A stretch of 64,000 nt of DNA, from positions 46,455,129 to 46,519,128 of the forward strand of contig CM051455.1 in the NCBI GenBank assembly GCA_028274465.1. The letters are read 5' to 3'. Positions 48,149 through 58,928 of this stretch are shown piece by piece (the first letter of the stretch is position 1; each line of letters begins with the position of its first letter). Position numbers and translations under genes: made by a program. The notes below the pieces were generated by a model. That model worked only from the letters and a program-made list of their open reading frames with translations. It was not told the DNA's origin and searched no databases. Origin of the DNA: Plantago ovata (taxonomy: Eukaryota > Streptophyta > Magnoliopsida > Lamiales > Plantaginaceae).

Positions 48149-49454
48149 TGATTCACCCATGGCTTTTCTACTTACATTTTTCTTCTTGCTGTTGCTATCT
48201 TCTAAATATAGTGATTTTTCGGTACGATTTAGGTTTAATTCGGAGTCAAAACAGAGACTAAAAAAGTCAACAAAAGTAGATGAGAAGCTTAAGGGACAGA
48301 GGAATTATTTGGACTATGGACTCAAGCAGGTAATCTGTTTCTTTCTCTCAGGCAATATGATTCTTCAGGAGATTTCTAAGGCCTAGCTGAACATCTACTC
48401 ACTTTTAGATGACAAGAAGAAATGCACCAGATTCACGCAGAAATTTAACTTCATACGAAAACATCCATGATCGGATAATATCCAAACTTACCTGTAAACA
48501 TAAGTGTCACCTGTGCAGGCCTTTTGAGCATGCTGAATCTATGATCATCAATATTATTCAACAATGCAGTATATATGCTTGCACAAAATTATACATCACA
48601 CACCGTCAAACATAAAAATCAAAGAAAAAAGCCTATCGGATGCCCACTGTAAACATAAATCGAAGGCAAAAAGCTGTCACACACTGTCAACCATAAAATC
48701 AAAGAGTCGCTTAATACAAAAAATGCATAGGAACCCCTAATCAGCAGAACAGAGACTCAACATATTAAAATGCACATTAATACCCACATAGCGATTCAAG
48801 TAAAGTGGACCTTCCAGCTGAACAATAAGCTTTTCAAATGGCCCATGAAGCATTTTGGATGTCTTGGATACAAGATTATACTGTATGCAATTACCATGAG
48901 TACCCAAAATCAAGAAACTTAAAAAGGGCATCATCAATTGAATATGGTGTAGCTATCTCCATAATATGGTGCAATCTTACCCAAAATCACCTATCTCCGA
49001 GCTGTTAACTATCTCCAATTGAATATGCAACCAAAGTTAAGAGGGCATCATCAATTGATACTACTAGAAGAATAAACTACAAATACGCAATCAATTTTTC
49101 AACCAAGCTACTTCTGTATACCACAGCTTCAGAGTTAAATAGTAAAAAGCTTAAATCTGATGACAGTAAGCATAGGAGTGAACCATAAAAATTTTACATG
49201 TCGAATTTCAAAGGCCAGCACAAAACCAAGTGTAGATTGTTGGGCAAGCACAAAGAGATCCCTCAAATGGACAAGATTATGCAATTCCACAGAACAAAGG
49301 CAATACTTCTAGGCCAAGTAGCACAAAAAATTCAATCTGAGTGCATTGTGTTTTAATATAGCCATGTGTCAACTGCACAAACCTGAGCAAACTACCGTCA
49401 TACTTTTCAAACAAAGCCCTAAAAGTTTGTGAACTTGAAGGTGTATCTCAAACT
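48149..49454. other. Spacer, no supported gene
   Basis: AT-rich; short frames near 48409 and 48737 are unrecognisable. A repeat of 'acatcatcaattga' and 'gagggcatcatcaattg' is seen at about 48928 and 49042. The part near 49454 is the 3' UTR of the next gene. Confidence 0.45.
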
Positions 49455-50937
49455 CTAAGCCTGATCGTTATCTGAATCCTGTTCTTCATCTGATGATTGT
49501 TTGTTCTGATGCTCTTCTCCTCCCGACTCTAATTTCGCCCTCTTCTCTTTCTTCTTCTGTTTTTTCTTCTGGCGTTTTAAACGCTTCTTTGCTGTACGCT
49601 CTTCATCAGCTTTTCTTTTTTCTGCCAGTCTCTGGTTGAATTCAGCTACTTCTTTCCTTTTCTGAAAGTCAGCGTCCATCCTAGAACACCTATCTTGTTC
49701 TCTCCGTCTCATTTGGCGGTACTGTAAACATTAAAATCGAAACAAAAAAGTTAATGGCGAACAGTGAAGCAAGAAATAAACATCCCCAGCACTTGGTTAT
49801 CATCAACCAAGCTACAACGTAACATAAGGTTTTATGCAAGTGCCTTGGCTATTTTCTCATGTTAGGCAATGAGGACGTTCCTAACCTAAAAAACTGGGCC
49901 AGTATTATTCCCTTGCTCTGTTTCTTTTCCAGCTTGATAGACAAGCACTACATTTACCAAACAGGTATAGGAATCTAACTATTATACAAAAAGTGAGCAC
50001 CTAACATATCCACTCAAGAAACTATTCATAGAAAAGGAAAAGAAAACAATCAGACCAGACAGCTAGATTAATACACACACAATAGCTTAAAGCACAAGAG
50101 CAGGATTAAATCTAGAATCCAATAGTAGTAACGAAAGCTCTTGCTTTGTTTGCAGAAGTGCAGTACTAGTAACTAGAGATTGCAACACAGGACTTTCGAC
50201 TCTCAAGATACGAAACTATTACTCACACCACAATCAAACCGTGCTAACAATCAGAATTCCCCTACAACTCACAAGAAATAAACCTTTTCATACTCGGATG
50301 CTATAATATGGTGGACTATCTCATATTTCCCAGTTCTGAAACCAACATGGGATGTTAAGAGCAGACACCAAACATGACTAGCAATACGCAGTATAATTAT
50401 TACTAGTATAATATGTGTTGAATCCCTTCACTGGAAAAAAAGAGACATGGCAAACCACATTGAGCAAATAGATGACGAAATTTTAGATCACGAGACCTAT
50501 ACTATGACTTTAATGCCAATTGCTTGTCCAACAGTTGAAGCAACAATTAGGCATCACAAAATCCACTTGTTTAAACCAGTTTAAATTAAAGCATGATGAC
50601 GAATACGAGCTAATTAGAGACAATTATCAGATAAGAAACGTTTAACGAAACAATTGAGATCAAGTATGTATACCTGATGGAAATCACCGGAGCCAGAACC
50701 AGCAGAACTACCGGAAGTATTGCTAACGCGAACAGGCACACACTCAAGGATGCGGCGGAGCTTCACCTCGAGGTCTTCGTCCTCGATGTTGACGGGCGCT
50801 TGGTATTCCACTATGGCCGAAGAAGACGGGGCTGAAGAAGGCGGCGGAGCCACGGTTAGGGCCTTCCTCTCGGGTACTTTAACCAGCTGCATCTCTCCGG
50901 CAGCAACCGACGTCGGCCTTCCCGACGATTTTGACAT
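49455..50937 (-). CDS. PRKRIP1 / DUF1168 spliceosome-associated protein
   Basis: Two exons, 50937-50674 and 49721-49455 (176 residues). Signature across the splice: VPVRVSNTSGSSAGSGSGDF, then HQ|YRQMRRREQDRCSRMD, then a long charged helix (DFQKRKEVAEFNQRLAEKRK) ending in a Lys-rich nuclear-type stretch (KKRLKRQKKKQKKKEKRAK) and an acidic tail (SSDEEQDSDNDQA). Human PRKRIP1 and plant DUF1168 proteins share this layout. PRKRIP1 is a single long helix that bridges RNA and proteins in the post-catalytic spliceosome. Nuclear splicing function is therefore inferred from the family. Only 138 bp separate the start codon from a 4.6-kb transposon block, so the promoter must be very short or lie inside transposon sequence. 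Confidence 0.92.
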
Positions 50938-51103
50938 GATTGCGCAAACCCTAGCTTGATTTGGGATTTGTTATTTGATTGTTTATTGTCGAGTTGTAGA
51001 AAATTTGGGGGATGTTGAAAATAATGTGCAAAAGAGCGAAGAGAAGAGAAGAGAAGGGATAATAGTTTTTCATCAGGGTCAATTGCATATGATATATGAT
51101 ACT

Positions 51104-54100
51104 TTTTTTGAGAATGAAATAATCATATATTGATTAAAATCAAATTACATCTGGTTGCTCGACCGGTACATTCGTGAATCCGTTGCTGTCTTCACCCACA
51201 CTTTGGGCTAAATCGTGAGCGAATCTATTACAAGATCTACGAACAAAACCGAAAGAACAGGAGGTAAAGGCTGCGCTTAGATGCTTCGTCTCGGCTGTAA
51301 TGGTACCACTGGCGCCTAAGTACCTATCTGACGAGGTAAGTTGCTGTATGACATTCAGGTTGTCCCCTTCAAAATCCACCCCATCCAACTGTAGCTCCAG
51401 GGCGAATAGAACAGCGATACGGGCTGCAATGGCTTCTGCCACCTCCAGATTAATCACGTGTCGGGTGAATTTCCTTTTCCAAGCCACAACAGCTCCATTG
51501 CTGTCTCTAACAACAATCCCCGCCCTTGTCCCCTGTAAACTGTGATTAATTGAAGCATCAAAATTCACTTTTAGTCTCCCTGCTGTGGGCGGCATCCAAT
51601 GGCTTTGTGCTGAATCTGGTGGTCTAGGTTGCGCAAAGATATTCTGGGCCTCTCTGAATTTTTGCAGGTACTGTCTGGTAAATGCTATCGCCTCCATTGC
51701 ATCAAACCCCGTCTGCTCATGTAGTATCTTGTTCCTGTTGGACCAGATGCTCCAGCACAACATAAAGAATATGTCCAACTCTTCTCGTGTCCCCTTATGT
51801 TTTACTGACTCAACCCATTCAACAGTATCCCCCGCATGGAATGATAAGATATGGTGCGGGAAATACGAGCTTGCCCACAGGAGTCTCGCATAAGCACAGT
51901 CCCGCAAAGTATGCAACAAAGTTTCATTTTCGCACTTGCAAACAGGACAACTATTTGCTATATTCACTCCACGTTTAGACAGATTGACACAAACAGGAAG
52001 ACTATTCTTAAGCATGCGCCAACCGAAAACTTTTACCTTTGGGGGATTTTTAAGTGCCAGAGCCAATCCCAGTTGCGTTGTTGCACCAAGCTGCTGCATC
52101 CATGTTTATTCTGGTTCCTCTGTCTGTGTAAGTCCCGTGCGAGGTAATATGTTGTCCGAACTGTATAATGGCCATGGTTCGAGAAATTCCAGATTCTGAC
52201 GTCTTGGGTATCTGTTAATGGCAATGGCATGCGCAAGATGTCCTTCCTATCCTCCTCCCAGAACAGCAAATTCACCAGATTCTCGTCCCACTGACCTGCA
52301 TTAATAAGGTTAGCTACAGCAATATCTCCAATTTCATAAAGATCAGGTGTGATTGGTTTTAAGTTCCTGTCTCTTGCTATCCAGCAGTCACTCCACACAC
52401 TTATATCCAACCCGTCACCCACTCTCCAGCGAATACCTTGTCTAACCATATCCATCGCAGCATACATGCTCTTCCATGTGAAAGATGCATTACTATGCAA
52501 CGTCGAATCTAAAACATCTGTAGTGGGGAAATATTTGGCTTTTAAAACTCTACTCAGCAAAGAGGATGGACTATAAATTATCCGCCAGATTTGCTTACCA
52601 AGCATGGCCAAATTGAAAGCTCGTAAATCTCTAAACCCCATTCCCCCATCCCTCTTGGAGTCACACAAATTATCCCACTTAACCCAGTGAATTTTCTTGT
52701 CTTTGCCATTTCCCCACCAGAACTTTGCTACTATGGAGTCAATCTCATTGAGGAGATAATCTGGGAGTTTGAAGCAGCTCATCACGTAGGTTGGAATAGC
52801 TTGAATAACAGACTTGATCAAAACATCCTTCCCCGCCTTAGAGAGAAACCTATTCCCATACCCTTGAACTTTCTGCCAAATTCGCTCCCTTAACCAACCA
52901 AATACTTCTTTTTTTGATCTGCCCATTTCGGTCGGAAGTCCCAGATACTTGTCATGTTTTTCCACCACACGAACAGGTAGTATCCCCCGGATTGTATGGA
53001 CAATGTGGTGGTCGGCATTTCTGCTAAATACAACTGTAGACTTCTCCAGATTTATTTCTTGCCCCGATGCAAGGCTGTACCTGTATAGAATATCTCCAAT
53101 CTCTACAGCTGCAGAAGTAGAGGCCTGACAGAATAATAGTGTATCATCAGCAAAAGTAGGTGAGAGATCCTAGGTGCGGTAGAGGATACTGCGACCCCCC
53201 GCAACACCTCCCTCTCTTCGGCATCACGAATTAGAGCACTAAAAGCTTCAGTTATAAATAAAAACAAATAAGGTGAAAGAGGATCTCCCTGTCGAATCCC
53301 CCTCTCCGGCTGAATTGGGTCAAGATCAATTCCATTTAAGAGAATGGAATAAGACACTGTCCGCACACTAAGCATAATGAGATCAATAAAATGATTCTCA
53401 AAGCCTAGACACTCCAACACTCTTTGCAAGAAACTCCACTCTACTCTATCATAAGCCTTACTCATGTCGAGCTTTAAAGCCATAAAAACATCTTTACCCT
53501 TGGTTTTTTGTTTTAAAAAATGATTGACCTCATACGCCACAAGCACGTTATCAGTACTTAACCGGTTAGGGACAAAGGCTGACTGGTTTTCAGTAATGAT
53601 GGTATCCATAAAGGGCTTTAACCGGTTAGTAATTGCTTTCGAAGCAATTTTGAAAATGACATTGCTTAAACTGATAGGTCTAAATTGGGTAATTTTCTCT
53701 GGTGTCTTGCACTTAGGTATGAGAACTACATGAGTGAAATTCATTTTGGGTTCCAGATTTCTGTCATTCAAGAAGGACAGAACACAAGTGATAACATTTT
53801 CACCCACAATATTCCAAAAACGCTGGTAAAAAAGGGCAGGGAGACCGTCAGGTCCAGGGGATTTAAGGGGGTACATATCAAACAAAGCTTTTCTTACCTC
53901 GTCTGGCGTAAACACCCGGCGAAGTTCCTGGTTGATACTCTCGTCCACTCTAGTCTTTATAACTCTTGCCACATCCTCGATTTTTGCGGCTGAAGGCTGC
54001 CTGGATGTAAAAATTTGCCTGAAATACCCATTCGCAATTGCAGCCATGCCGTCGATATCATCATAAAGGACCCCATCATCTCCCATCAAACTCCCTATCT

Positions 54101-54861
54101 CATTAATCCTAGCCCTTTGCGAAGCTTGAGAGTGAAAAAACTTCGAATTTTGTCACCCTCGGCCAACCAGTGGGTCTTAGCCCGTTGTTGCCACATCAGT
54201 TCCTCTCTGTCTAATTCCGATTCCAGCTGCCCCTTGAGCTCCTTTATCTTACTCCTTACCTCAGAAGTGAATTCTTTCCTTTTCATCTCCGACAACGATT
54301 GGCGTAGCTCGCTCACCCGCTTCTTGACTGACCCAACAGAAACCTTAGCCCAATTAGCTAATCCGATCTGGCAATTGTTCACGTTGCTCAGAAAATCGAC
54401 ATCCTTCTCCCAATTATTAGCAACCATTCGCTCACAATCAACAGAATTCAACCACAATGACTCAAACCTGAAACGCTGTCGGTTCCGTCTGAACTTTCTT
54501 TGCTGCACACCCCTAAACCTCACAAGGATCGGAAGATGATCCGAATTATTTGTGTCAAGGTGCTGTACTTTAGCTGCCGGGAAGAGATCGTCCCAATTTG
54601 ATGTACGGACTGCTCGATCCAGTCGCAATTTTGTATGTGCGGCGCCAATCTGGTTGTTCGACCACGTGAACTGATGTCCCTCATAGTCGATCTCCGATAA
54701 CCCACAAAAATACATTGTCTCGCGGATATCTCTCAAGCGCCAAGGAGGAAGGAGTTGACCGCCCTGTTTATCTGTTTGGGAAGAAACTTCATTGAAGTCA
54801 CCGACAATTAGCCAAGGTCTTACTGATTGGGTGGCTAATTGCTTTAACAACCCCCAAATTC
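51104..54861 (-). mobile_element. LINE (non-LTR retrotransposon) with RNase H, 5'-truncated
   Basis: A perfect 15-bp target duplication ATGATATATGATACT lies at 51089-51103 and 54862-54876. A short A tail is seen on the minus strand (51104-51109). The order on the minus strand is the C-terminal part of the endonuclease, reverse transcriptase, zinc-binding region and RNase H. The 5' end is truncated inside the endonuclease. The insertion point is 28 bp inside the left end of the Mutator-like element. Confidence 0.93.
51140..54850 (-). pseudogene. LINE ORF2: endonuclease-RT-RNase H, three frameshifts
   Basis: Endonuclease remnant: RPWLIVGDFNEVSSQTDKQG...FTWSNNQIGAAHTKLRLDRA...SDHLPILV. RT: LKSPGPDGLPALFYQRFW, VLIPKCKTPEKITQFRPISL, LKLDMSKAYDRVEWSFL, PERGIRQGDPLSPYLFLF and the FADDTLLF box (about 53130-53155). 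Zinc region: CPVCKCENETLLHTLRDC. RNase H: LKVNFDASINHSLQGTRAG...EVAEAIAARIAV...DNLNVIQQL...NRFAHDLAQ. Single-base shifts near 54147, 53163 and 52070 break it; otherwise it is open, with no in-frame stop that I could find between them. This suggests a fairly young copy. It is not functional as it stands. Confidence 0.9.
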
Positions 54862-55162
54862 ATGATATATGATACTCTCTTAGTGTTTTTAATTAATCTA
54901 GTCCCCTCTTAGTCTGAATCTGAAGATTGCATCCACTATCCTTACTAGATGAAATTAATTACATCTAGATGCACGACCTTGATTTTTCGCGAACTAATTC
55001 ATTAAAAGTACTATTTTTCCTTGGTCAATTATCGAATTTTTTGGTTGACCAAACAACTTAAGCACGTGTGGACCTTGATGTAAATTAATTTAAATTTTTA
55101 GGTGTTAAATGTAATAGATAATTATTAAAAGAAAAAAAAAAGAAAGAAAGAAAAAAACAGTA

Positions 55163-55430
55163 TCAGCTCCGATCTGGAGCTGTTACAACTCCAGATTGGA
55201 GCCATAAATACCTCCGATTTGGAGCCTTACAGCCCCAGATCGGAGGTGTAACGGCTCCAATTTGGAGCTGTTGAAAGCCCCAACTCGGAGCTATTTACAG
55301 CTCCGATTTGGAGCCTTACCGCCCCCGATCGGAGCTGTAACGACTCCAATTTGGGGCTGTTGAACGGCCCCAAATCGAAGCTATTTACAGATCGGAGTTG
55401 TAAATAGCTCCGACGCCGGAGCTGTTGTAG
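55163..55430. repeat. Palindromic AGCTCC/GATC array, second copy type
   Basis: Units of about 30-34 bp such as CAGCTCCGATTTGGAGCCTT and CAGCTCCGATCTGGAGCTGT alternate with GTTACAAC/TATTTACAG spacers. Each unit is a near-palindrome around GAT(C/T)(T)GG. It is followed by CCGGTATCGGAATTATTCTG and GGTACCGG. The design is the same as at 2112-2565, with different spacer sequence. Confidence 0.85.
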
Positions 55431-55691
55431 AATTATTCCGGTATCGGAATTATTCTGGTACCGGATATTGAAGAAGAAGACTGGAGATGAAGAAGAAGAT
55501 GAACAAAAGAAAAAAAAAAACGAAATAGAAAAACAAAAAAGAAATGAAATAGTGGTTTATTCCTTGGTCAACAAAAAAATGGGCTCGTGGACCTGGATGT
55601 AATTCTGGGATTAAGATGGTTGTATATGCAAAGTGGTGTCACAAGAGGGCTATCATATGATATTTACCCTTTTCATTATACTCGTTGATTT

Positions 55692-55871
55692 TTTTATTTT
55701 TTTATTGGATTTATACTGGTATCCGCTTTGGCGACTATCCAGTCGAGCACTGTCGGGTCTTTTTTGAGGGGGCGGCTCTCCGAGCGCTGTTTTTTACATT
55801 CACAAGACTCGAACATGAGACCTTGCTTAAGTGAACTCAAGTCCGTTACCACTTGAGCCAACAACCGTTGG
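55692..55871 (-). mobile_element. tRNA-derived SINE
   Basis: On the minus strand it starts near CAACGGTTGTTGGCTCAAGT with an A-box (TGGCTCAAGTGGTAACGG) and a B-box (GTTCGAGTC). It has a unique body (CGGATACCAGTATAAATCC) and ends A-rich. The 15-bp target duplications TATACTCGTTGATTT (55677-55691) and TATACTCGGTGATTT (55872-55886) differ at one base. It sits exactly at the edge of the Mutator-like element, its target overlapping that element's right duplication. Confidence 0.85.
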
Positions 55872-55891
55872 TATACTCGGTGATTTCGTAT

Positions 55892-56259
55892 ACTTCCTAG
55901 ATGTAACTTTTAACCTTTTTAACCGTATATTATACCTAAATTATATTATTATTGATATTTAAAAAAATATTAAAAATACTAGAGTATTAACTTATGAACT
56001 TTAATTATATAATTTTAAAGAAGTACTATTGTATGGTATAATTTAGAAGTAACATGCGGTCAACATGAAGGTTGTTTTTTTTTAATAATCGAACCATTAC
56101 AATTTCATAAGTAGCATTACAAAGCTAGTAATAAACTATAAATAATCTCGCACTTGACGAGAATTGAACCTATGACCTCTAGTGTCATGACACCTCAGTC
56201 TAACCAATTGAGCCAACATGAAGGTTGTTGACCGAAAATGAATTTAGTAATGGAGAAAG
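55892..56259. mobile_element. Stowaway-like MITE interrupted by a SINE
   Basis: Left end TA|CTTCCTAGATGTAACTTTTA, right end (reverse complement) TA|CTTTCTCCATTACTAAATTC. AT-rich arms form a weak hairpin. The right arm holds the SINE at 56077-56213; taking it out restores GGTCAACATGAAGGTTGTTG. Confidence 0.6.
56077..56213 (-). mobile_element. tRNA-derived SINE (second type)
   Basis: On the minus strand it starts GGCTCAATTGGTTAGACTGA (A-box) with a B-box at GGTTCAATTCTCG, and ends in an A run (T run at 56077-56083). Perfect 16-bp target duplications CAACATGAAGGTTGTT lie at 56061-56076 and 56214-56229. The body differs from the SINE at 55692-55871. Confidence 0.88.
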
Positions 56260-56630
56260 TATACAAAGGACTATTTATTATACACTCACTAAATTTTTCC
56301 CTAAAATCTACACCTAAGTCAACTCCTATTATTCTTTGGGTCCTTACTTTTCTAACATAAACTCAGGTCTCCTATTCCTATTAACTTTTTTTGCATTTAT
56401 GTACATCCCCGTCTCATTTTTTAAAGTTCAATGTACCATTTTTTATTATTTGATAATATACTTTCAAAATATAATTTTTTTACTTATCTTTACGATATGA
56501 TATTATAGTTGAAATTTAAAATGACTTTGTAATATGGATATAATTAATTTGGATGAGTAAAACATATAATTAAACTATGAATATGTGAGAAGTGTAAAAA
56601 AAAATAAAAATAATAATAATAATAATAATA

Positions 56631-56672
<42 letters not shown>

Positions 56673-58742
56673 CTCAACATTAAAAAACATAAGAGACTGA
56701 ATTATGTGGAAAAAATATGAAAATGACACATGGCAATGAGAGTTCCTAAAATATTCGGGGACTCCCTACATTTGAGTTCAACATTGAGCTCCCTATCCTT
56801 TTGACGTGGGTCATGGTAAAAATAAGAGTCCTGAAATCCATGCTATTTTGATCAATTTTGATTGTTTCTCCCTAATATAGAATAGGGGTGGAGTTTGAGA
56901 CTCTTGCAGAGAGTGGTCTAATATGTATTAAAAATGTTTTTGGGATCGATTAAAAATTTATTTAAAAAATAATAATAATATAAACTTATCCCATCATGAA
57001 TAGTAGGTCAGTTATCCTAAAACTGCTCCAAGTGTAACTCTAAAGTTTTTTTTATCAATTATCGAAACAAAATGTGCACCTTGTTGACATGAATATCATT
57101 CTCAACCTCTTCAAGCTCTCTGAAACTCTGGGGTGTTACGTGTTAGTATGTGGGTGAAACATATCACTTTGGAGAGCGGTCCACAAGTAACTGCGCCGTC
57201 GTGCCAGCCCAAATGGTCGGGTCTTCGGTCAATTAGTGGCTGGTGCGTTACAAAATGACTCATTTTTGACATTAACTAATATTATTATTTTGTAACGCTC
57301 CTCTAGAATGACATGAATGGATAATTGTTGATACGATTTAAAAACACTGTCTCGTAACAACCTTGCTATTAAAAATCCAATGGGTTAAAAACTTAGCGGA
57401 CGGTAAAAAAAAATTTGCAGTTTGTATCCAAATCCTTGATTGGAACATCACTTTCTAACTTGAGATTTTGTATTCCGATCTTCTAAACCAACTTCGTAAA
57501 TAATGATATTGGAGATGATGGCTTGTTGTAAAAATACGTGAATATGTGGTGCTTGAATTAAATCTTCAACCTGTAGACGGTGGACGAAGATTAACTTGGA
57601 CAATGTATGATTCCAGGCCCGAATCTAGAATTTAAAAGCCACATGCAAAATTTTAAGAATAGGCCAACTAATTAACAAATATTTTTCAAAAATCACATTT
57701 AATAACAAGTTATATGAAGTAAGTAAGTTTGATATTCCATATTGGAGTATTATTTCCCAACTAAAACATTATGTGGTTGATTGAAAGTAAAAAAGTGTTC
57801 TTTTAAAATGATCGATTATAATATTACGAGCCTCAATGGAAATACTAAACCAATTAAACTCGATATATAAAGATGTACTGAAATTCATGTAAAAAGAAAT
57901 AAAAAAAAGGAACAATAAAGGGAAATATACAAATGAATAGATAAATAAAAATTAACATTAAGAAAAAAAACTCATTTCAAATGAATAAAAGATAAAAACT
58001 AAAATGAAAAAGGAGCATAAAAATATATATGGTTGCTAAAACATTCATCTAAAAAAAGAATTAAAGAAAAGAATCAATAAAAATAAATTCATGGGCCCAT
58101 GCGGTTGAATAGTTCGCATGGCCCCAAAGACGGTCATACGTATATATGACACGTAGATTGTTGGTTAATATGCAAGACTCTATGTGTCACACTTTAATGT
58201 GGTGTTTCTACAAAAGAGCTTTGTATAATGAATTAAATATTAATTAAATTAATATTAAATTATTATAAATGAATATAATGGAATTATTATTAATTAAATT
58301 AATATTAAATAATTATATGTGAAATATATTTTAAAAATATAATTAATTGATTTAAATTGGATTAATTAATTAATTGAAGACTTGAACACTTGAATGGAAT
58401 TTGGAATATTCAACGTGACATCCCCACTTGCTTCTTCCTCTCTTCCTCTTTTGACTGATAATTTATTTGATTAGTTAGTTAGTTGAGTACTTTTGAAATT
58501 TTCTAATAGAATTAAGCTTGGTTGGTAAAAATATATGTGATTTTAGTAATTGACTTATTGTAAATCCGAAAGAAAGAGAAAATAAGTATTTATTCAAAAC
58601 ACACGTAGAAAATTAGTATTAGAAGTAAAAAAGAACTAATTTTCTCTCTACAACTCAAAACACAAAAGAACCTCCTAGCGTTCTTCGTAGAAACATTCTC
58701 CGTGGATACCAAGGTTGAAATAAAAACAAATCAAGCTTATTG
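56230..58742. other. AT-rich intergenic with microsatellite; possible LTR remnant
   Basis: No gene seen. 56609-56669 is (AAT)n running into (ATT)n. 57120-57300 is a GC-richer stretch flanked by GCGTTACAAAATGA and TTTTGTAACGC. From about 58158 (TGTTGGTTAATATGCAAGAC) to about 58740 the sequence resembles a Copia-type LTR, but no second LTR or primer site is visible. Confidence 0.4.
56609..56669. repeat. (AAT)n-(ATT)n inverted microsatellite
   Basis: About 8 AAT units directly followed by about 12 ATT units, so the tract can fold into a perfect AT hairpin. The Asn/Tyr-rich frame across it is not a gene. Confidence 0.95.
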
Positions 58743-58895
58743 ATGAGTCAACTAGAAGATTTCATTGAAGAGGATTTCATTGAAGAAGACGAGGAGATCA
58801 ATCAGCTACTAGAAGAAGAAATTGAAAGGGTTTGTCCCAAGATTGAAGAGGAGATAACTAGTGATTTTGCTTTTTTGTTAACAGGCCTATCATGA
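58743..58895 (+). other. Small acidic ORF, unknown
   Basis: A 50-residue frame from ATG (58743) to TGA: MSQLEDFIEEDFIEEDEEIN followed by QLLEEEIERVCPKIEEEI and a hydrophobic tail. The inner repeat EDFIEEDFIEED is strongly acidic. It lies just downstream of LTR-like sequence, so it may be the start of a lost retroelement gag or chance. I do not recognise it. Confidence 0.25.
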
Positions 58896-58928
58896 CAATT
58901 CTTGAATACTTTTCACAAATAAACAGTT

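Larger units (their letters stand above)
51076..55669. mobile_element. Mutator-like element with palindromic core, split by a LINE
   Basis: Outer 9-bp duplications TTTTCATCA (51067-51075) and TTTTCATTA (55670-55678) differ at one base. Ends: left GGGTCAATTGCATATGATA, right (reverse complement) GGGTAAATATCATATGATA. Inner parts also pair (AATTACATC(T/C)AGAT... near 54957 and the reverse complement near 55603). Removing the LINE and one target copy leaves about 820 bp. Like the 1825-2795 element, it has a GGGT start, a central palindromic array (55163-55430), a GAAGAAGAAGA purine tract and the phrase GGTCAACAAAAAAATGG...GGACC.GGATGTAATT. The same family in diverged form. Confidence 0.7.

Noticed and set aside
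55790-56215. Possible tRNA genes (A- and B-box like sequences at 55820-55860 and 56160-56213)
   Set aside because: No cloverleaf; both are heads of SINEs with target duplications and A-rich tails.
56544-56729. Asn/Tyr-rich frame
   Set aside because: It is the translation of an (AAT)n/(ATT)n microsatellite.
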